From Chloroflexi bacterium CFX4 (GTDB taxonomy: Bacteria > Chloroflexota > Anaerolineae > Aggregatilineales > UBA2796), in NCBI GenBank assembly GCA_021404685.1, contig QWHC01000013.1, forward strand, positions 61,168-125,167: 64,000 nucleotides of DNA, read 5' to 3'. The translations under genes and the position numbers were made by a program. The notes under the pieces were generated by a model that made no database searches, was not told where the DNA came from, and worked only from the letters and a program-made list of their open reading frames with translations. Shown here one piece after another: positions 27,636-35,884 of the stretch. Within the stretch, counting starts at the first letter, position 1, and each line of letters starts with the position of its first letter.

Positions 27636-28208
27636 ATGTATAGATACAAAGGCGGATCGCCAATCCTAGTGGCACTCCTCGCAGCGCTGCTGGTCTTTGG
27701 CGGTTATTTCTTGTGGCGTGGTGCGCTGACGTTCCTCAGCACGGCGGGCAATATCACAGCGCCTGCCACTGCCACCGCCGCTGCAACCGTCACGCTGCGC
27801 CCGACGCGCACCTTTGAAGTGCCACCGATGAACCTCGTCTTTGGCACGCAGCCAACCGCACGCCCATGCCTGGAGTTCTATGTGACTGTGGTGCGTGCGC
27901 GTGTGCGCGAATGCCCTTCCGAGCGCTGCGCGACGCTTGAAATGCCTTATCAGGGCAACCGCATTTGTGTTTATGGCAAGGCGGAAGAAGCACCGGAATG
28001 GTATGAGGTGAACATCTACCCGAACGATCCGATTCCGCGCCGCGCCTATATGCACCAAAGCGTGATCGCCGCCGTCAACCCGACTCCGCGCCCGTCCGCT
28101 ACGCCGCGCCCTTCGATCACCTTCACACCTTCCCACACGCCAACGCCACTGCCGAGCGTTACGCCCCGCCCTGTCACGCCAACGCTGCCGCCCATGCAAG
28201 GCGTGTGA
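27636..28208 (+). CDS. Membrane-anchored SH3-like protein
   Basis: A 190-residue protein with one N-terminal transmembrane helix (ILVALLAALLVFGGYFLW), a Thr/Ala-rich spacer, and a bacterial SH3-like module with YVTVVRARVRECPSERC and WYEVNIYPNDP. It ends in a Pro/Thr/Ser-rich tail (TPRPSATPRPSITFTP and similar). This architecture recurs in envelope proteins of Chloroflexota (recalled). It follows mtnA by 13 bases and may be cotranscribed, but a functional link is not evident. Confidence 0.65.
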   Translation: MYRYKGGSPILVALLAALLVFGGYFLWRGALTFLSTAGNITAPATATAAATVTLRPTRTFEVPPMNLVFGTQPTARPCLEFYVTVVRARVRECPSERCATLEMPYQGNRICVYGKAEEAPEWYEVNIYPNDPIPRRAYMHQSVIAAVNPTPRPSATPRPSITFTPSHTPTPLPSVTPRPVTPTLPPMQGV

Positions 28209-28248
28209 AGCAAACCTGCTATACCATGCTGAAAGCGAAACGACCCCT

Positions 28249-29061
28249 ATGCTGATTTACGATTATCACGTCCACACCGATAACAGCCTTGATTGCAACA
28301 CACCCATGATCGTCATGTGCGAAAGGGCAATCGGGCAGGGCATTCAGGAAATTGCCTTCACCGATCACTTTAACAATCACCTGCTGGATATTGATCTTGG
28401 CTTTTATGATCCCAAGCGCTATTTTGAGGATGTTGAGTTTTGCCGCCAGCGCTTTCCGCAGCTTAAAATCCTGACCGCGGTTGAGATTGGCGAGCCGCAC
28501 CGTTGGCAAAGGCGAATCCAGCGCGCCCTAACAGGCTATAGCTATGATGTGGTGCTGGGCAGCCTGCACTGGGTGGGTAATGAAAACGTCTTCAACGAGA
28601 ACTACTTTCGGGCGCGCTCGCCTGAGCAGGCATACCGCGATTACTTCGCCGAGTTGGTGCGGATGATCGAACACGGCGGCTTTGATATTCTTGCCCATGT
28701 GGACTTGCCGAAACGGCTCGGACATCATTACTATGGCGTTTTTGATGCCACAGCCTTTGAGCCAGAATTCTGCGCGGTGTGGCAAGCCTGCCTTGATCAG
28801 GGCATCACGCCAGAGATCAATACGAAGGGCTTGCGCGTGCCATCGGCGCAGTTGCACCCAACCTTAGAAGCACTGCGCTGGTATGTGGCGCTTGGCGGCG
28901 ATAGCCTTACCTTTGGCAGCGACGCACACCATCCTGAGAGCATCGCACAGGATTTTGCGGCTGCCTATGACTGCGCGGCAGCCGCAGGGATTCAGTATGT
29001 CTGCCGCTACGAAGGGCGGCAGATCATACAGCGCCTGCCGCTTGCAGAGGCGACGGCGTGA
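28249..29061 (+). CDS. PHP-domain phosphoesterase, histidinol-phosphatase (HisK-like)
   Basis: A 270-residue PHP metallohydrolase. Metal-binding motifs appear in order: YDYHVHTDNSLD, AFTDHFNNH, AVEIGEPH, VLGSLHWV, ILAHVDLPKRL, EINTKGLRV and FGSDAHHPE. The pattern matches the HisK/HisJ histidinol-phosphatase group, which removes phosphate from histidinol phosphate in histidine synthesis. No his genes are nearby, so another phosphoester substrate is possible. The ATG at 28249 starts directly at the first motif. It is the last gene of the mtnA-SH3-PHP run. Confidence 0.82.
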   Translation: MLIYDYHVHTDNSLDCNTPMIVMCERAIGQGIQEIAFTDHFNNHLLDIDLGFYDPKRYFEDVEFCRQRFPQLKILTAVEIGEPHRWQRRIQRALTGYSYDVVLGSLHWVGNENVFNENYFRARSPEQAYRDYFAELVRMIEHGGFDILAHVDLPKRLGHHYYGVFDATAFEPEFCAVWQACLDQGITPEINTKGLRVPSAQLHPTLEALRWYVALGGDSLTFGSDAHHPESIAQDFAAAYDCAAAAGIQYVCRYEGRQIIQRLPLAEATA

Positions 29062-29157
29062 GCATTGCAGTTCACCGCCGCCTCTGACCCTATAATTTTA
29101 GGGCAGAAAGGATCACAAAAACCGCAAAACACAAGTGCATCAGCCTTACATGCACGG

Positions 29158-29205
29158 ACGTGACATACTCCCCACGCCTAAAGCCGGGGGCTTACGGCGC
29201 TTTCG
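29158..29205. mobile_element. Relic of an IS200/IS605-type end
   Basis: A short stretch reading ACGTGACATACTCCCCACG, then CCTAAAGCCGGGGGCTTACGGC, strongly resembles the conserved hairpin-bearing ends of IS605-family elements with TnpB. No tnpA or tnpB remains nearby. The 616-base gap 29062-29677 contains this relic, a tRNA-Arg gene, a 47-base hairpin and a degenerate repeat, but no protein gene that I can support. Confidence 0.5.
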
Positions 29206-29295
29206 ATAAAATACCTCCCACTGTGAGAAGAATCTTGATTTGCGATCCTGTCCAATTGAGGCAACCGTATGTGTGGGAAAAGAAGGGTGTTTTGA

Positions 29296-29368
29296 TGCTC
29301 CCGGAGGGATTCGAACCCCCGACGCCAAGTTCCGAAGACTTGCGCTCTATCCCCTGAGCTACGGGAGC
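29296..29368 (-). tRNA. tRNA-Arg (anticodon TCG)
   Basis: Read on the minus strand, GCTCCCG pairs with CGGGAGC as the acceptor stem, with GCTC/GAGC as the D-stem. The anticodon stem CAAGT/ACTTG carries the loop CTTCGGA (anticodon TCG), and the T-arm is GGGGGTTCGAATCCCTC. The discriminator is A. The CCA end is not encoded (TCA follows). Confidence 0.95.
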
Positions 29369-29481
29369 AGATGCACCGAATCTTAGCCGTCTCTCGGCAA
29401 AAAATCAAGCCATCTGTTAGCAAGGGCGTAGTAATCAGCCAACCTCTATCCTTAACCTTGCGGGCGGGAAAGGGAAGCGGA

Positions 29482-29528
29482 AGGTGTGGGAATCTCTGCT
29501 CTGCGTGCGGAGCGTGCTTCCCACACCT
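29482..29528. repeat. Strong stand-alone stem-loop in the intergenic region
   Basis: AGGTGTGGGAA pairs perfectly with TTCCCACACCT. Inside the loop GCTCTGC pairs with GCGGAGC (one G-U), giving a two-tier hairpin of 47 bases. The bases just before it resemble a degenerate TTAACC-TTGCGGGCGGG intergenic repeat. It is not placed as a terminator of any gene. Confidence 0.45.
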
Positions 29529-29677
29529 CTGGCAGCCCATCCTCTTGAGATTCACCCCTCTTGTTAGCAAACCGATATGCTTGCGCGCCAATTCACAATC
29601 GCCAAGTGCGCCCCCTGTAGGGTATACTAAAGTGTGTTGTGCTGTAAAAGCGTAGCCGAAGGATGGAGGCATAAGCG

Positions 29678-31012
29678 TTGAGCCGCAGCTATCAATCATG
29701 GGGAAACTATCCCAAAGCCAAACATCAGCGTGTGATCCCGATTCACTGGCGCGACGCCCTGCCCGACCTGCAAGCACTTGAAGGCAGCCTGCTGCCCTAT
29801 GGCTATGGGCGCAGCTATGGCGATAGCTGCTTGAACGAAAACGGTACCCTGCTGGACATCACCCCGCTGAACCGCTACATCGCCTTTGACGCTGAAACGG
29901 GTGTTATCCGTTGTGAAGGTGGCGTGCTGTTCGCCGATCTGCTCAACTACATCGTGCCGCGTGGCTGGTTTTTGCCCACCACGCCCGGCACAAAGTTCGT
30001 CTCAGTCGGCGGTGCCATCGCCAACGATGTGCATGGCAAAAATCATCATGTGGCAGGCACCTTTGGCAGGCACGTCACATGCTTTGAACTGCTGCGCTCT
30101 GATGGCACGCGCCTGATGTGCTCACCCACTGAAAACGCCGATCTGTTCAGCGCCACCATTGGCGGGCTGGGCTTAACTGGCATCATCCTTTGGGCAGAGT
30201 TTAAGTTGCGGCGCATTCAGGGTCCCTACATCGCACAAGAAAAAATCCGTTTCGGCGGCATTGATGAATTTTTCGACATCAGCGAAGCATCCGACAAGGA
30301 CTACGAGTACACCGTTGCATGGGTAGATTGCGTCAGCAGCGGCGATAAACTGGGACGTGGCATCTTCATTCGCGGCAATAATGCGTGGCATCACAAGCTG
30401 CCCGGCAAGAGTGCTACGCCCAAGACGTTGCTCACGGCGCCCTTTGATCTGCCGTCTTTCGCCCTGAACCTGCACACGGTGCGCGCCTTTAACGAGGTCT
30501 ACTACCATGCGCTGCTCACCAAAGTGCAGCGTAAGATTGTGCCATATGATCCGTTTTTCTACCCGTTGGATATGATCAACGAGTGGAATAAGTTCTATGG
30601 GAACGCCGGCTTTTTGCAGTACCAATTCGTGGTGCCCTACGCCAGTGATCGTGGCGCGATCAAAGAAATTTTGCGCCAGATCAGCACATCGGGCGTAGTG
30701 TCCTTCCTTGCCGTGCTGAAGGTCTTTGGCGATGTTAAATCGCCAGGCATGTTGTCCTTCCCGCGCCCAGGCGTGACGTTGGCGCTCGATTTTCCCTATC
30801 GCGGCGCGCCCACACTGCGCCTGCTGGATCGGCTGGATCAGATCGTGCGCGAGTGCGGCGGCGCTATCTACCCGGCAAAGGATGCGCGCATGTCGCCACA
30901 GATGTTTGAGGCGTCCTTCCCGAATTGGCGTGCCTTCAGCCCGCATGTTGACCCTAAGTTTTCATCCAGTTTCTGGCGGCGTGTGATGCAGCAGCCTGCC
31001 AGCGGCAAATAA
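29678..31012 (+). CDS. FAD-linked oxidoreductase, DprE1-like
   Basis: A 444-residue FAD-dependent oxidase resembling decaprenylphosphoryl-beta-D-ribose 2'-oxidase. The FAD-binding part has YGYGRSYGDSCLNENG and TTPGTKFVSVGGAIANDVHG (in parts), followed by KNHHVAGTFGRHV and IGGLGLTGII. The C-terminal half, with VVPYASDRGAIKEIL and RLDQIVRECGGAIYPAKDARM, matches the sugar-oxidase domain. In mycobacteria DprE1 works with DprE2 to epimerise a polyprenyl-phosphate ribose to arabinose. The start is TTG with GGAGG nine bases upstream. An SDR partner follows 12 bases on. Confidence 0.85.
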   Translation: MSRSYQSWGNYPKAKHQRVIPIHWRDALPDLQALEGSLLPYGYGRSYGDSCLNENGTLLDITPLNRYIAFDAETGVIRCEGGVLFADLLNYIVPRGWFLPTTPGTKFVSVGGAIANDVHGKNHHVAGTFGRHVTCFELLRSDGTRLMCSPTENADLFSATIGGLGLTGIILWAEFKLRRIQGPYIAQEKIRFGGIDEFFDISEASDKDYEYTVAWVDCVSSGDKLGRGIFIRGNNAWHHKLPGKSATPKTLLTAPFDLPSFALNLHTVRAFNEVYYHALLTKVQRKIVPYDPFFYPLDMINEWNKFYGNAGFLQYQFVVPYASDRGAIKEILRQISTSGVVSFLAVLKVFGDVKSPGMLSFPRPGVTLALDFPYRGAPTLRLLDRLDQIVRECGGAIYPAKDARMSPQMFEASFPNWRAFSPHVDPKFSSSFWRRVMQQPASGK

Positions 31013-31024
31013 GGCGGAATTTCT

Positions 31025-31759
31025 ATGAAGGTGATGATCATCGGCGCGACGTCAGCCATCGCGCATGAGGTGAGTCGGTGCTTTGCAGCGGATAATGCCG
31101 CGCTCTTCTTGGTGGCACGCAACGCTGAAAAGCTGGCGGCAGCCGCTGACGATTTGAAAGTCTTAGGTGCTTCACAGGTGGAGACCTACTGCGCTGATCT
31201 GGCAGACCTCAGCACGCACGGCGCGCTGATCGAGGCGGGCAAAACGGCGCTGGGCGGCATTGATGCCGTGCTGATCGCGCATGGCGTGCTGGGCGATCAG
31301 CAGGCGGCGCAGCAGAGCGTTGAGGCGACGCTGGAACTCTTCCATGTGAACGCGGTCAGCTATATTTCTTTGCTAACGCTGCTCGCTAACCATTTTGAGG
31401 CGCAAAAGCAGGGCAGCCTCGCCGTGATCGGCTCAGTCGCAGGTGACCGCGGGCGCGGCAGCAACTACATCTACGGCGCGGCAAAGGGCGCTGTGGCGCT
31501 TTTTACGGGCGGCGTGCGGAATCGCTTGGCAAAGGTCGGTGTGGCGGTGGTCACCGTGAAGCCGGGCTTTGTGGATACGCCCATGACGGCGGGCATGAAG
31601 AAGAACCTGCTGTTCGCCAAGCCTGCACAGGTTGGTAAGCGTATTTATGCCGCCATGCTGAAGGGCGAGGATATTGTCTACACACCGCCTTTCTGGATGC
31701 TAATTATGTTCATCATCCGTAATATTCCCGAACGCATCTTCAAAAAGTTGAAGCTATAA
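31025..31759 (+). CDS. SDR family oxidoreductase, DprE2-like
   Basis: A 244-residue short-chain dehydrogenase. It has a nucleotide-binding glycine motif (MIIGATSAIAHEV), the catalytic serine in VIGSVAGDRGRG and the YGAAK motif with Tyr and Lys. The C-terminal tail has hydrophobic FWMLIMFIIRNIPERIFKKL, probably a membrane-associating helix as in DprE2-type reductases. Position 12 bases after the DprE1-like gene supports a two-step oxidation and reduction of a lipid-linked sugar. The identity of that sugar is an inference. Confidence 0.85.
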   Translation: MKVMIIGATSAIAHEVSRCFAADNAALFLVARNAEKLAAAADDLKVLGASQVETYCADLADLSTHGALIEAGKTALGGIDAVLIAHGVLGDQQAAQQSVEATLELFHVNAVSYISLLTLLANHFEAQKQGSLAVIGSVAGDRGRGSNYIYGAAKGAVALFTGGVRNRLAKVGVAVVTVKPGFVDTPMTAGMKKNLLFAKPAQVGKRIYAAMLKGEDIVYTPPFWMLIMFIIRNIPERIFKKLKL

Positions 31760-31761
31760 CC

Positions 31762-32142
31762 ATGCTGGCGCGCTTTCGTTTGTTGCTTTGGCTAGGGCTG
31801 CTTATTATGGTGAGCGCTTGTGCGCCGTGGCGTGCGCTGGTCGTCTTCGATAATAAGTCTGAGTGCGGCGGCGCCATCGCTATACGGCTGACCAACGAAC
31901 GCACGGGCGAAGTGATCCGTGAGAGCGTTCCAGAAGGTGAGCGCCGCGAGATCGAGGTGAAGGCGGATGACTGGTACGCCTACATTGTGGATTTCACCGC
32001 AGCAGGGCGCACCGCCGATAACTTCCGTTGCACCTCACTGCAAGAGGGCAGGCTGCGGATTCCGCAGGGCAGCGTGCCGCAGGTCTTTGTGTTGCAATCG
32101 CAGCGCCAAACGGCTGTGCCAAGCGCAACTGCAACGCCTTAA
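31762..32142 (+). CDS. Small lipoprotein of unknown function
   Basis: A 126-residue lipoprotein with signal FRLLLWLGLLIMVSAC (lipobox VSAC) and a compact beta-rich domain with two Cys (SECGGAIAIRLTN and NFRCTSLQEG). It ends in a short Thr/Ala/Pro tail. It starts 2 bases after the SDR stop, so it belongs to the DprE-like operon. I do not recognise the family. Confidence 0.65.
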   Translation: MLARFRLLLWLGLLIMVSACAPWRALVVFDNKSECGGAIAIRLTNERTGEVIRESVPEGERREIEVKADDWYAYIVDFTAAGRTADNFRCTSLQEGRLRIPQGSVPQVFVLQSQRQTAVPSATATP

Positions 32143-32154
32143 CCATGCGCGCTG

Positions 32155-32163
32155 TGCTATAAT
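32155..32163 (+). promoter_or_regulatory. Extended -10 promoter of the dynamin/AAA operon
   Basis: TGCTATAAT, an extended -10 with perfect hexamer, lies 46 bases ahead of the first dynamin-like gene and 12 bases after the preceding lipoprotein gene. It would separate the five-gene run 32210-38528 from the DprE-like operon. Confidence 0.5.
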
Positions 32164-32209
32164 CTTCTATGCGGCATCCGCTGCACACAAAGGATTTTAG
32201 GACACACGC

Positions 32210-34039
32210 ATGAACGCTATTTTGAGCGCGGAAAAACCGACTCTGCTGACGCGCTATGATACGCTGCGCCGCAAGCAACGCGAAGTGCTGACGGCAACGG
32301 TAGATACACTTAGCAAGGTGGACGGCTTGCCTGAGGATCAGCTTGCCCAAGCCCGAGATGCACTCTTTCACGCCGATCACCCATACCTATGCGTGTTGGT
32401 TGGTGCTTTCAACAGCGGCAAAAGCAGCCTGATCAACGCCCTGATCGGCGCGCCTGTGTTGAACGTTGGCGCAACGCCAACCACCAACCGCATCGCCATT
32501 TTGCGCTACGGCGAGGCGCTCCAAACGCTTGCCGGCGGCGATTCAGATACCATTTTTCATCCCGCACCGTTGTTGCAGCGCGTCAGCTTTGTGGATACGC
32601 CCGGCTTGGACTCGGTCTTTAAGGGACACGATGAGGCGACTCGCGCCTTTCTGCACCGTGCCGATCTGGTGTTGTTGGTGATGTTGGCAACACAGGCAAT
32701 GTCTGCCAGCAGCCTGAGCGACATGCAGAAGTTGCGCGCCTATGGCAAGCGCCTGATTGTGGTCATCAACCAAATTGACCTGATTGAGCCAAGCGAACGC
32801 GAGGCAGTCCGTAACTTTGTGGTGGAACAAGGCAAATTGGCGCTTGGCGAGGCACCACAAGTCTGGTTGGTCTCTGCCAAATGGGCAAGCGAAGCAGGGC
32901 GCAGTACACCGCGTGATGCCGAGAAGTGGGCAGCCAGCGGTTTTGATCAACTTGAGGCATATTTCAGTCAGGCATTGGGCGATGCTGAGCGCGTGCGCCA
33001 AAAGCTGGAGACGCCGCAGCACATCATGCGGAATGTGATGAGCGCTGCCAATGCACAGGTTGCCGCGCAGCAAGATGCCCTTGCCGAATATCGCCGTTCG
33101 GCTGCCAATGTACGCGGGCAGATTGAGGCAGCGCTCCGTGAACAAGAGACAGCCGCCAAAGAGATCGCGGCTGAGGTTGACGCCAAGTTCAACGAGTCTG
33201 TAGCGCGTGGACAAACGGCGATCCGTGAGGTTTTTCGCTGGGGCAAGGCGTTTTCGCTCGCTTTTGGCGGCTTGGGCGAAATGATCGGCATTGCGCGGTT
33301 GTTTCGGCGCTTTGGCGCGCAGACTCATGCCCAGAATGCCTTCACCCAACACAAGGTGGATGAGCCACTACTGCAAATTTCCGCCATTGCAGATCGCCTT
33401 GCGCCGCGCCTTGAAGGGCGCGACATCCGCGATGTGGAAGACCTGATCCTCTACACCAAGCAAGAACTGGAACGGTTGCCCGGCGCCTTGCAGGCAAAGG
33501 TGATCGGCACGCTGAACACACCACAGAGCTATGAGCGCGCCATCCTGAAAAGCGCACGCGATGACTTGCAGCAGCGCCTAGAGCAGGCGCGCACCACAGA
33601 GTTCAAGACCATTGATAACGCGGTGCGAAACACAATCGTTACCCTGAGCGTATATGTACTTATCGTTGTGTTGATCAGCCTATTCCTGATCGTAACGGCG
33701 GCAGCCACCGGCGCGGATGCAGGTGTTTGGCTGCTCTCGGTGCTGATGTTGCTGGCGCTGGTCTTGGGTGGCATCAGCGTGATGCCGCTGCGTGGGATGT
33801 TTATGGCGAATGCCTACGCACGCCGCATGGAGGCGGTGCGAACAGGCTATCAGGATGTGCTTGGCAAGGCAGCCGCTGATCAGATTGCTTACGGGCGGCA
33901 AATGCGGCAAGATGCCGTCGCGCCATTTTTGCGGATGGTTGAATCGCAGCTTTCACAGGCAGACGCCGTAAAGGCAGAGTTAGCACAGCGCGAACAAGCG
34001 CTGACGGCGCTTGAGGCTGAGCTTGGCACGCTGCGCTAG
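32210..34039 (+). CDS. Dynamin-like GTPase 1
   Basis: A 609-residue bacterial dynamin-like protein. The GTPase domain has P-loop GAFNSGKSS (residues 65-73), switch threonines in GATPTTN, DTPG at 129-132 and the NQID specificity motif at 187-190. A long helical stalk follows. Two hydrophobic helices lie near residues 478-535 (VYVLIVVLISLFLIVTAAA and VWLLSVLMLLALVLGG), then a C-terminal coiled coil. Such proteins bind and remodel membranes; the two-helix paddle is typical of membrane-integrated members. The ATG follows AGGA at 8 bases. A second dynamin-like gene of identical length lies 1.8 kb downstream, so the two may form a heteromeric pair. Confidence 0.88.
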   Translation: MNAILSAEKPTLLTRYDTLRRKQREVLTATVDTLSKVDGLPEDQLAQARDALFHADHPYLCVLVGAFNSGKSSLINALIGAPVLNVGATPTTNRIAILRYGEALQTLAGGDSDTIFHPAPLLQRVSFVDTPGLDSVFKGHDEATRAFLHRADLVLLVMLATQAMSASSLSDMQKLRAYGKRLIVVINQIDLIEPSEREAVRNFVVEQGKLALGEAPQVWLVSAKWASEAGRSTPRDAEKWAASGFDQLEAYFSQALGDAERVRQKLETPQHIMRNVMSAANAQVAAQQDALAEYRRSAANVRGQIEAALREQETAAKEIAAEVDAKFNESVARGQTAIREVFRWGKAFSLAFGGLGEMIGIARLFRRFGAQTHAQNAFTQHKVDEPLLQISAIADRLAPRLEGRDIRDVEDLILYTKQELERLPGALQAKVIGTLNTPQSYERAILKSARDDLQQRLEQARTTEFKTIDNAVRNTIVTLSVYVLIVVLISLFLIVTAAATGADAGVWLLSVLMLLALVLGGISVMPLRGMFMANAYARRMEAVRTGYQDVLGKAAADQIAYGRQMRQDAVAPFLRMVESQLSQADAVKAELAQREQALTALEAELGTLR

Positions 34040-34051
34040 AGGAGTGACGCC

Positions 34052-35260
34052 ATGAGCGAGATACGCATTTCGCCGCGCATTGAAGGGTTAACCATCAAGA
34101 ATTATCGGGCGCTGCGTGATGTGACCCTAGCGGATATTCAGCCCCTCAGCGTCTTTATTGGCGCTAATGGCAGCGGAAAATCTACTTTCTTTGATGTTTT
34201 TGCCTTCCTGGCTGAGTGTTTTCAGGTTGGATTGCGAAAAGCCTGGGATAAGCGTGGACGCTTCCGCGAATTGCGGAGCCGTGGCAGCCACGAACCAATT
34301 GAGATCGAATTGGTTTATCGTGAGTATAAGGGCGCGCCGAAAATCACCTATCACCTGACCATTGATGAGCGTGATAACCGTCCCTTTGTGGCGGAGGAAT
34401 GGTTGCAGTGGCGGCGCAAGAAAAAACATGGTTTGCCATTTAAGTTTCTCAATTTTCAAAATGGGCAAGGCAGTGTCATTAGTGGTGAGCAACCTGAAGA
34501 AAGCGACACACGCACTGAAGAACGCCTTGAGTCGCCTGAATTAATTGCAGTTAACACACTGGGGCAGCTGGCCCGCAATCCACGCGTGGCAGCCTTACGG
34601 CGCTTCATCAGCGGTTGGTATCTGTCTTATCTCAGCGCGGATAGTGCGCGAACTATCGCTGAGGCGGGCGCTCAGGAGCGCCTCTCGCAGACAGGCGATA
34701 ATTTGCCAAATGTGATCCAGTACCTAAAAGAGCAGCATCCTGCTGTGCTGAGGGCGATTTTGGAGAAACTGGCGGCACGTGTGCCACGCCTAGAGCGCGT
34801 AGATGCTGATGTTATGCCAGACGGTCGCCTGCTTTTGCAGATCAAAGATGCGCCCTTCCAAGAGCCGATCCTTGCACGCTTCGCCTCAGATGGCACCCTG
34901 AAACTGCTTGCCTACCTAATTGTGTTGAACGATCCACAGCCACCACCCTTAGTCGGTATTGAGGAACCAGAGAATTACTTACATCACCGCTTGCTGCCCA
35001 TCTTGGCAGAAGAATGCCGCATTGCTACGGAAACCATGCAGTTGATGGTCACCACGCACTCGCCATTTTTTGCTGATGCATTGCGCCCTAAAGAAATCTG
35101 GGTGCTGGAACGTGGTCAAGATGGTTACACACAAGCTATGAACGCTGCGAAGATGGATGGCATTACCGAACATATAGAGGCAGGCGCTAAGCTGGGCGAG
35201 CTTTGGTCAGCAAACTACTTTAGCAGTGGCGATCCACTCTATCAAGGCGAGGCGTTGTGA
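34052..35260 (+). CDS. AAA ATPase (AAA_21/RecF-SMC-like), probable defence ATPase
   Basis: A 402-residue ABC-type ATPase without membrane domains. The N-terminal [21 protein letters not shown] leads into Walker [10 protein letters not shown] (37-45). The C-terminal half has the [12 protein letters not shown] signature-like segment, Walker [13 protein letters not shown] and the TTHSPFFAD switch histidine. This is the AAA_21/OLD-type arrangement seen in Abi and OLD-like systems. It begins 12 bases after dynamin 1 and ends immediately before the DUF4276 gene (TGA then ATG). The coding sequence looks more AT-rich than the dynamin genes, for example AATTTTCAAAATGGGCAA, suggesting separate acquisition. 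Confidence 0.85.
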   Translation: MSEIRISPRIEGLTIKNYRALRDVTLADIQPLSVFIGANGSGKSTFFDVFAFLAECFQVGLRKAWDKRGRFRELRSRGSHEPIEIELVYREYKGAPKITYHLTIDERDNRPFVAEEWLQWRRKKKHGLPFKFLNFQNGQGSVISGEQPEESDTRTEERLESPELIAVNTLGQLARNPRVAALRRFISGWYLSYLSADSARTIAEAGAQERLSQTGDNLPNVIQYLKEQHPAVLRAILEKLAARVPRLERVDADVMPDGRLLLQIKDAPFQEPILARFASDGTLKLLAYLIVLNDPQPPPLVGIEEPENYLHHRLLPILAEECRIATETMQLMVTTHSPFFADALRPKEIWVLERGQDGYTQAMNAAKMDGITEHIEAGAKLGELWSANYFSSGDPLYQGEAL

Positions 35261-35884
35261 ATGCTCCGATTGGAACTGCTGCTTGAAGATGAGTCTACAG
35301 AAACTGCCCTCCGCATCCTTGTGCCGAAGATCGTCGGAGGCGAAAGAGCAAGGGCGGTCAGGTACCGCAGCTTTCGCGGAAAGTATACGCTTCTCAAAGA
35401 GCTGCCTATCCTTTTGAAAGGGTACACCAAACGGATCAGGCAAGGCGAAAAGCTGCGTGTGCTTGTGTTGGTAGATCGTGACGTGGAAGACTGTGAAACA
35501 CTCAAACAGAAATTGGAAACCATTGCCTTGCAAGCAGGCTTGATCACGCGTAGCATGGCAACAGCAGATAAGCCTTTTCAAATTCTAAACCGTATTGCAG
35601 TTGAAGAGTTAGAGGCATGGTTTTTTGGTGATATAGAGGCATTGTGTGCTGCCTATCCTAAGGTGAGATCACATCTGAGCGATTTAGCCAGACGCGATCC
35701 TGACTCTATACCAAGAGGCACTGCCGAAGCCCTTGAGCGCCTGTTGAAAAAGGCAGGTTACTATAAAAATGGAATGCCTAAAATTGAAGTCGCACAGCGC
35801 ATTGCCAACCATATGCAGCTTGATCGCAACCGTTCCCGAAGTTTTCAAGTATTCCGCGAAGGACTCGGCGTATGTCTAATCTAA
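35261..35884 (+). CDS. DUF4276 family protein (Toprim-like)
   Basis: A 207-residue protein. The acidic cluster LLLEDESTE (residues 7-14), a DRD motif at 72-74 in VLVDRDVED and VEELEAWFFGD near 115-124 match the layout of Toprim-like catalytic acids in DUF4276/RloB-type proteins. Nuclease activity is an inference. The start directly abuts the stop of the AAA ATPase, and the stop overlaps the next dynamin gene by 13 bases. Its base composition is visibly lower in GC than that of the flanking dynamin genes. ATPase plus Toprim-like pairs are typical of anti-phage modules such as AbiL (RloA/RloB) and OLD-like systems (recalled). Confidence 0.78.
   Translation: MLRLELLLEDESTETALRILVPKIVGGERARAVRYRSFRGKYTLLKELPILLKGYTKRIRQGEKLRVLVLVDRDVEDCETLKQKLETIALQAGLITRSMATADKPFQILNRIAVEELEAWFFGDIEALCAAYPKVRSHLSDLARRDPDSIPRGTAEALERLLKKAGYYKNGMPKIEVAQRIANHMQLDRNRSRSFQVFREGLGVCLI

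Noticed and set aside
29062..29160. Promoter TTGCAG-TATAAT after the PHP gene
   Set aside because: The spacer is 20 bases and no gene follows on the plus strand for over 500 bases.
29371..29655. A 94-codon frame between tRNA-Arg and the DprE1-like gene
   Set aside because: It spans the palindromic hairpin, has no ribosome-binding site and shows no domain.
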